This document shows positions 61,589 to 64,000 of a stretch of DNA of 64,000 nt, one piece after another. The position numbers and the translations under genes were made by a program. Each line of letters begins with the position of its first letter. Positions within the stretch are counted from its first letter, which is position 1. This stretch comes from Oceanimonas aquatica (lineage in GTDB: Bacteria > Pseudomonadota > Gammaproteobacteria > Enterobacterales > Aeromonadaceae). The notes beneath the pieces are model-generated. The model was given only the letters and a program-made list of their open reading frames with translations. It had not been told where the DNA came from and searched no databases. The stretch lies in NCBI RefSeq assembly GCF_030732065.1, contig NZ_JAVBHX010000007.1, forward strand, positions 172,236-236,235. The letters are read 5' to 3'.

Positions 61589-63010
61589 TCAGCGCAGTGC
61601 GCTGAAGAACTTGCTCTCGGTTCTTATCGTCGCCTTGGCATCGTCGGCGTCCGCACCCTGACGGCTCATCACAAATTCAATGTCCTGTACCGGTGATCCC
61701 ATCAGGTAAGGATCCATCGACAGGCTGACCGGCAGGCTCAGCACCTCACCGCCGTCAATGCTGACTTCGGTCGGGCCAATCCACTCGGCATCATCCATGC
61801 CTTCCACGCTCAGCTGATAGGTAGCCGGTGCCAGGGTCTTGTTGAGCAGCTTGAGGGTATAGGTGTTTTCTACCAAACCTTCAGCGGTTTCACGATAGAG
61901 CTGATTACGGTCCCGAATCACCTCAATGCCCATGGGCATGATACGGGTGGCCATAAAGGCAAAGGCCGCCAGCATGATCACCATGACAATGCCGTAACCG
62001 ATCAGCTTGGGCCGGGCCACATGGGTCTCTTTGTGCACCAGCTTGTGTTCGGTGGTGTAGCTGATCAGGCCCGGATCGTAACCCATGCGCTCCATGGTCT
62101 GATCACAGGCATCGATACAGGCACCACAGTTAATGCACTCGTATTGCAGGCCGTCGCGAATGTCGATGCCGGCCGGGCACACCTGCACACACATGTCACA
62201 GTCGATGCAATCACCCAGCCCCAACTCTTGCGGATCCTTCTTACGGGAACGGGGACCACGGGTTTCGCCCCGCTCGGCATCGTAGCTGACAATATAGGTG
62301 TCCTTATCGAACATGGCCGACTGGAAACGAGCATAGGGGCACATATGGGTACACATGATGGTACGCATAAAGCCCGCATTGCCGTAGGTACAGAATGCGA
62401 AGAACAGCACCCAGAACCCCACCCAGAAGCTGGCGGAGAAGGTCAGCAGCCCCCAGGCCAGTTCATAAGCCGGCACAAAATAGGCGATAAAGGTAAAACC
62501 GGTCAGCAGTGAAATAGCCAGCCAGCCGGTATGCTTGGCGGCCTTGCGCCAGAGCTTGTTGAAACTCCAGGGCGCCTTGTCGAGCTGACGTCGCTTGTTG
62601 GCGCTGCCCTCGAACTTTTCCTCGAACCAGATAAAGATAAAGGTCCACACCGTCTGCGGGCAAAGATAACCGCACCACACCCGGCCCAGAAAGGTGGTCA
62701 AAAAAAACAGGGCAAAGGCCGCTACCATAAACAGCAAGGCCAGCAGGGTCAGATCCTGAGGCCACAGGGTAGTGCCGAAAATATGGAAACGCTGTTGCTC
62801 CACGTCCAGCAAAATGGCCTGGTTGCCGTTCCACTGGATCCAGGGGCCCACCAGGAACACCAGCATCAGCAACCAGCCCATCTGCTTGCGCAGGCGCTGC
62901 CATTTGCCGGTTTGCGCCCTGACGTAAATATGACCGTCATCGGCGGGCCGATGGGAACGTGGTTTCGGGGTGACGTCCTTGACGTCGATTCTGCTTTTTT
63001 TATCGTTCAT
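61589..63010 (-). CDS. ccoG: Cytochrome c oxidase accessory protein CcoG (FixG/RdxA)
   Basis: 473 residues, five or so membrane helices and two cytoplasmic 4Fe-4S sites: CIDCDMCVQVCPAGIDIRDGLQYECINCGACIDACD. N-terminal helices include VWCGYLCPQTVWTFIFIWFEEKFEGSANKR; the C-terminal part is an Ig-like periplasmic domain (LKLLNKTLAPATYQLSVEGM). CcoG reduces Cu(II) during assembly of cbb3-type oxidase. The ccoNOP genes are not here. Its neighbour upstream is the copper sensor cueR, a plausible functional link. Confidence 0.95.
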   Translation of the reverse strand: MNDKKSRIDVKDVTPKPRSHRPADDGHIYVRAQTGKWQRLRKQMGWLLMLVFLVGPWIQWNGNQAILLDVEQQRFHIFGTTLWPQDLTLLALLFMVAAFALFFLTTFLGRVWCGYLCPQTVWTFIFIWFEEKFEGSANKRRQLDKAPWSFNKLWRKAAKHTGWLAISLLTGFTFIAYFVPAYELAWGLLTFSASFWVGFWVLFFAFCTYGNAGFMRTIMCTHMCPYARFQSAMFDKDTYIVSYDAERGETRGPRSRKKDPQELGLGDCIDCDMCVQVCPAGIDIRDGLQYECINCGACIDACDQTMERMGYDPGLISYTTEHKLVHKETHVARPKLIGYGIVMVIMLAAFAFMATRIMPMGIEVIRDRNQLYRETAEGLVENTYTLKLLNKTLAPATYQLSVEGMDDAEWIGPTEVSIDGGEVLSLPVSLSMDPYLMGSPVQDIEFVMSRQGADADDAKATIRTESKFFSALR

Positions 63011-63140
63011 TGATGCTCACATCGTTGCTTCGGTTGCTGCCTGAATCTGCCTACAAGATGTAACCCCTTGTTAACATGCAGATAAAATACGACTTATGAC
63101 GCATTTTGCGCCAAAACCGGGAAGGAAAAGGTGATCTTCG

Positions 63141-63554
63141 TCACTCTTTTGCCGGGCGGACAGACTGGGACCCATCCAGCGCCTCCATGATAGGGCACTG
63201 TGGTTTTCCGTCTCCATGACATTGATCAGCCAAACGGCGTAAACCTTGCAGCATCATCTGCATATGAGCAATGCGTTGCTCAAGATCGTCAATCTTGGCC
63301 AGAGTGAGCGCCTTGACCTCGGCGCTGGTCCGGCATTCGTTATCGTGTAATGCCAGCAGCTCCCGGCACTCGTCCAGGTTGAACCCGGCTTCCCGCGCAT
63401 TTTTCACAAACCGAATACGACGAAGCAGGGCGTCACTGTAACTGCGATAACCGTTTTCGCCCCGCTCGGGGGAGGGAATAAGGCCAATGGCCTCATAGTA
63501 TCGAAGAGTTTTGGCGGTCAGCCCGGTCAGCCCGGCCACCTTGCTGATATTCAT
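63141..63554 (-). CDS. cueR: Cu(I)-responsive MerR-family regulator CueR
   Basis: 137 residues from ATG 63554 (GGAG 6 nt upstream). MerR helix-turn-helix NISKVAGLTGLTAKTLRYYEAIGLIPSPERGENGYRSY, a dimer helix, and the metal loop with Cys112 and Cys120 (QCHGDGKPQCPIM), plus Ser77, the positions used for Cu(I) in E. coli CueR. It activates copper export genes by twisting promoters with a long spacer. Such a promoter lies in front of cueR itself, so it probably controls its own synthesis. No copA is in the window. Confidence 0.93.
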   Translation of the reverse strand: MNISKVAGLTGLTAKTLRYYEAIGLIPSPERGENGYRSYSDALLRRIRFVKNAREAGFNLDECRELLALHDNECRTSAEVKALTLAKIDDLEQRIAHMQMMLQGLRRLADQCHGDGKPQCPIMEALDGSQSVRPAKE

Positions 63555-63585
63555 GACTGGCTCCATCAGCGCTAAACACTCACTC

Positions 63586-63616
63586 ACCATAACCTTTCCC
63601 CTTGGGGTAAGGTCAA
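63586..63616 (-). promoter_or_regulatory. CueR-type promoter with 19-bp spacer in front of cueR
   Basis: Minus strand TTGACC (63611-63616) and TATGGT (63586-63591) are 19 bp apart. The spacer carries the dyad ACCTTTCCCC/TTGGGGTAAGGT. The over-long spacer and the ACCTT/AAGGT arms are the hallmark of MerR/CueR-activated promoters. Confidence 0.8.
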
Positions 63617-63634
63617 GCCAATTGTCAGCCATAA

Positions 63635-63669
63635 CGAAAAAAGCCCGATACATTAGTATCGGGCTTTTC
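63635..63669 (-). terminator. Terminator of the rRNA operon
   Basis: Minus strand: AAGCCCGATAC-taat-GTATCGGGCTT followed by T-run, 10 bp after the second 5S gene. Confidence 0.92.
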
Positions 63670-63678
63670 GAAGAGAGT

Positions 63679-63794
63679 GTTTGACTGTGACCTACTTTCA
63701 CATGGCAGCTGCCACACTATCATCGGCGCGGTTGCGTTTCACTTCTGAGTTCGGCAAGGGATCAGGTGGTGCCACAACGCTATGGCAGTCAAAC
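63679..63794 (-). rRNA. rrfF: 5S rRNA, second copy of the operon
   Basis: 116 nt. Core sequence matches bacterial 5S (CACCTGATCCC, TGCCGAACTCAGAAGTGAAACGC, GCGCCGATGATAGTGTGGCAGC, GAAAGTAGG). The closing helix is GTTTGACTG / CAGTCAAAC, quite different from the TGCCTGGC helix of the first 5S copy but fully paired. Follows tRNA-Thr, as rrfF does in E. coli rrnD. Confidence 0.95.
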
Positions 63795-63800
63795 AAATTG

Positions 63801-63876
63801 TGGTGCTGATACCCGGATTCGAACTGGGGACCTCACCCTTACCAAGGGTGCGCTCTACCGACTGAGCTATATCAGC
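63801..63876 (-). tRNA. thrV: tRNA-Thr (anticodon GGT)
   Basis: 76 nt with encoded CCA. Acceptor GCTGATA, D arm AGCTCAGTCGGTAGAGC, anticodon stem-loop CACCCTTGGTAAGGGTG with anticodon GGT at positions 63841-63843, T arm GTTCGAATCCGGG. Lies between two 5S genes like thrV of E. coli rrnD. Confidence 0.97.
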
Positions 63877-63885
63877 AAAATTGGG

Positions 63886-64000
63886 TGCCTGGCAGTGACC
63901 TACTTTCACATGGCAGCTGCCACACTATCATCGGCGCGGTTGCGTTTCACTGCTGAGTTCGGCATGGAATCAGGTGGTTCCACAACGCTATGGCCGCCAG
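63886..64000 (-). rRNA. rrfD: 5S rRNA, first copy of the operon, 5' end at window edge
   Basis: About 115 nt visible; the first two or three bases (TGC before CTGGCGGCC) fall outside. Closing helix is the common TGCCTGGC / GCCAGGCA type. It differs from the second copy also at a few internal sites (CAGCAGTG versus CAGAAGTG, GATTCCATG versus GATCCCTTG). 23S and 16S genes should follow beyond the right edge. Confidence 0.95.

Noticed and set aside
1..64000. CRISPR arrays or insertion sequences
   Set aside because: No regularly spaced direct repeats and no transposase-like proteins were seen on either strand.

Overview
The window reads as chromosome of a high-GC gammaproteobacterium. Several things point to Aeromonadales or a close relative such as Oceanimonas, Oceanisphaera or Zobellella; the genus is an inference from gene content and cannot be settled here. 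The evidence is an E. coli-like neighbourhood order (cyaY, lptM, dapF, DUF484, xerC ... yigB, uvrD; cyaA divergent from hemCDXY; comM divergent from ilvGMEDA; srkA-dsbA; polA followed by Spot 42), RyhB and Spot 42 small RNAs, and an rRNA operon ending 5S - tRNA-Thr - 5S, the layout of E. coli rrnD.

Layout. 1-2411: three response regulators (REC-GGDEF cut by the window edge, REC-HDOD, single REC). 2664-8350 (minus): complete seven-gene Mrp Na+/H+ antiporter operon mrpABCDEFG. 8549-14511: thiD behind a TPP riboswitch, Spot 42 RNA, polA with DnaA boxes upstream, elbB, a Fur-controlled RyhB, and the queuosine-precursor transporter yhhQ behind a preQ1-I riboswitch. 14621-24698: selO, a small cytochrome c, recQ, rarD, an AraC regulator with a LysE exporter, a secreted trypsin-like protease, uvrD. 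24878-42311: the yigB / xerC-DUF484-dapF-lysA-lptM / cyaY block, split between xerC and yigB by a 12-kb insert. 42408-49100: cyaA divergent from hemCDXY. 49328-51036: a tartronate-semialdehyde-reductase-like enzyme with a urea transporter. 51347-57848: ilvLGMEDA with its attenuator. 58042-63554: comM, a small unknown protein, dsbA, srkA, ccoG, cueR. 63679-64000: end of an rRNA operon on the minus strand.

The most unusual region is the insert at 25662-37912. A LysR regulator faces an eight-gene operon: an SDH/FRD-like membrane complex in the order B-C-D-A, a two-subunit class I fumarase-like hydratase, a CoA-acylating aldehyde dehydrogenase of the MmsA type, and a NIPSNAP protein. A tripartite tricarboxylate transporter (tctCBA) with a TSUP permease converges on it. 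The flavoprotein lacks the histidine that covalently holds FAD in SDH/FRD and has Glu in place of the conserved active-site Thr, so its substrate may not be succinate. I read the region as a transferred catabolic unit for an unidentified di- or tricarboxylate.

Other signals: a dispersed intergenic hairpin family with covarying stems (three copies), a decayed tandem duplication between the two convergent operons of the insert, a CueR-type promoter with a 19-bp spacer in front of cueR, and two 5S genes with different, internally compensated closing helices.
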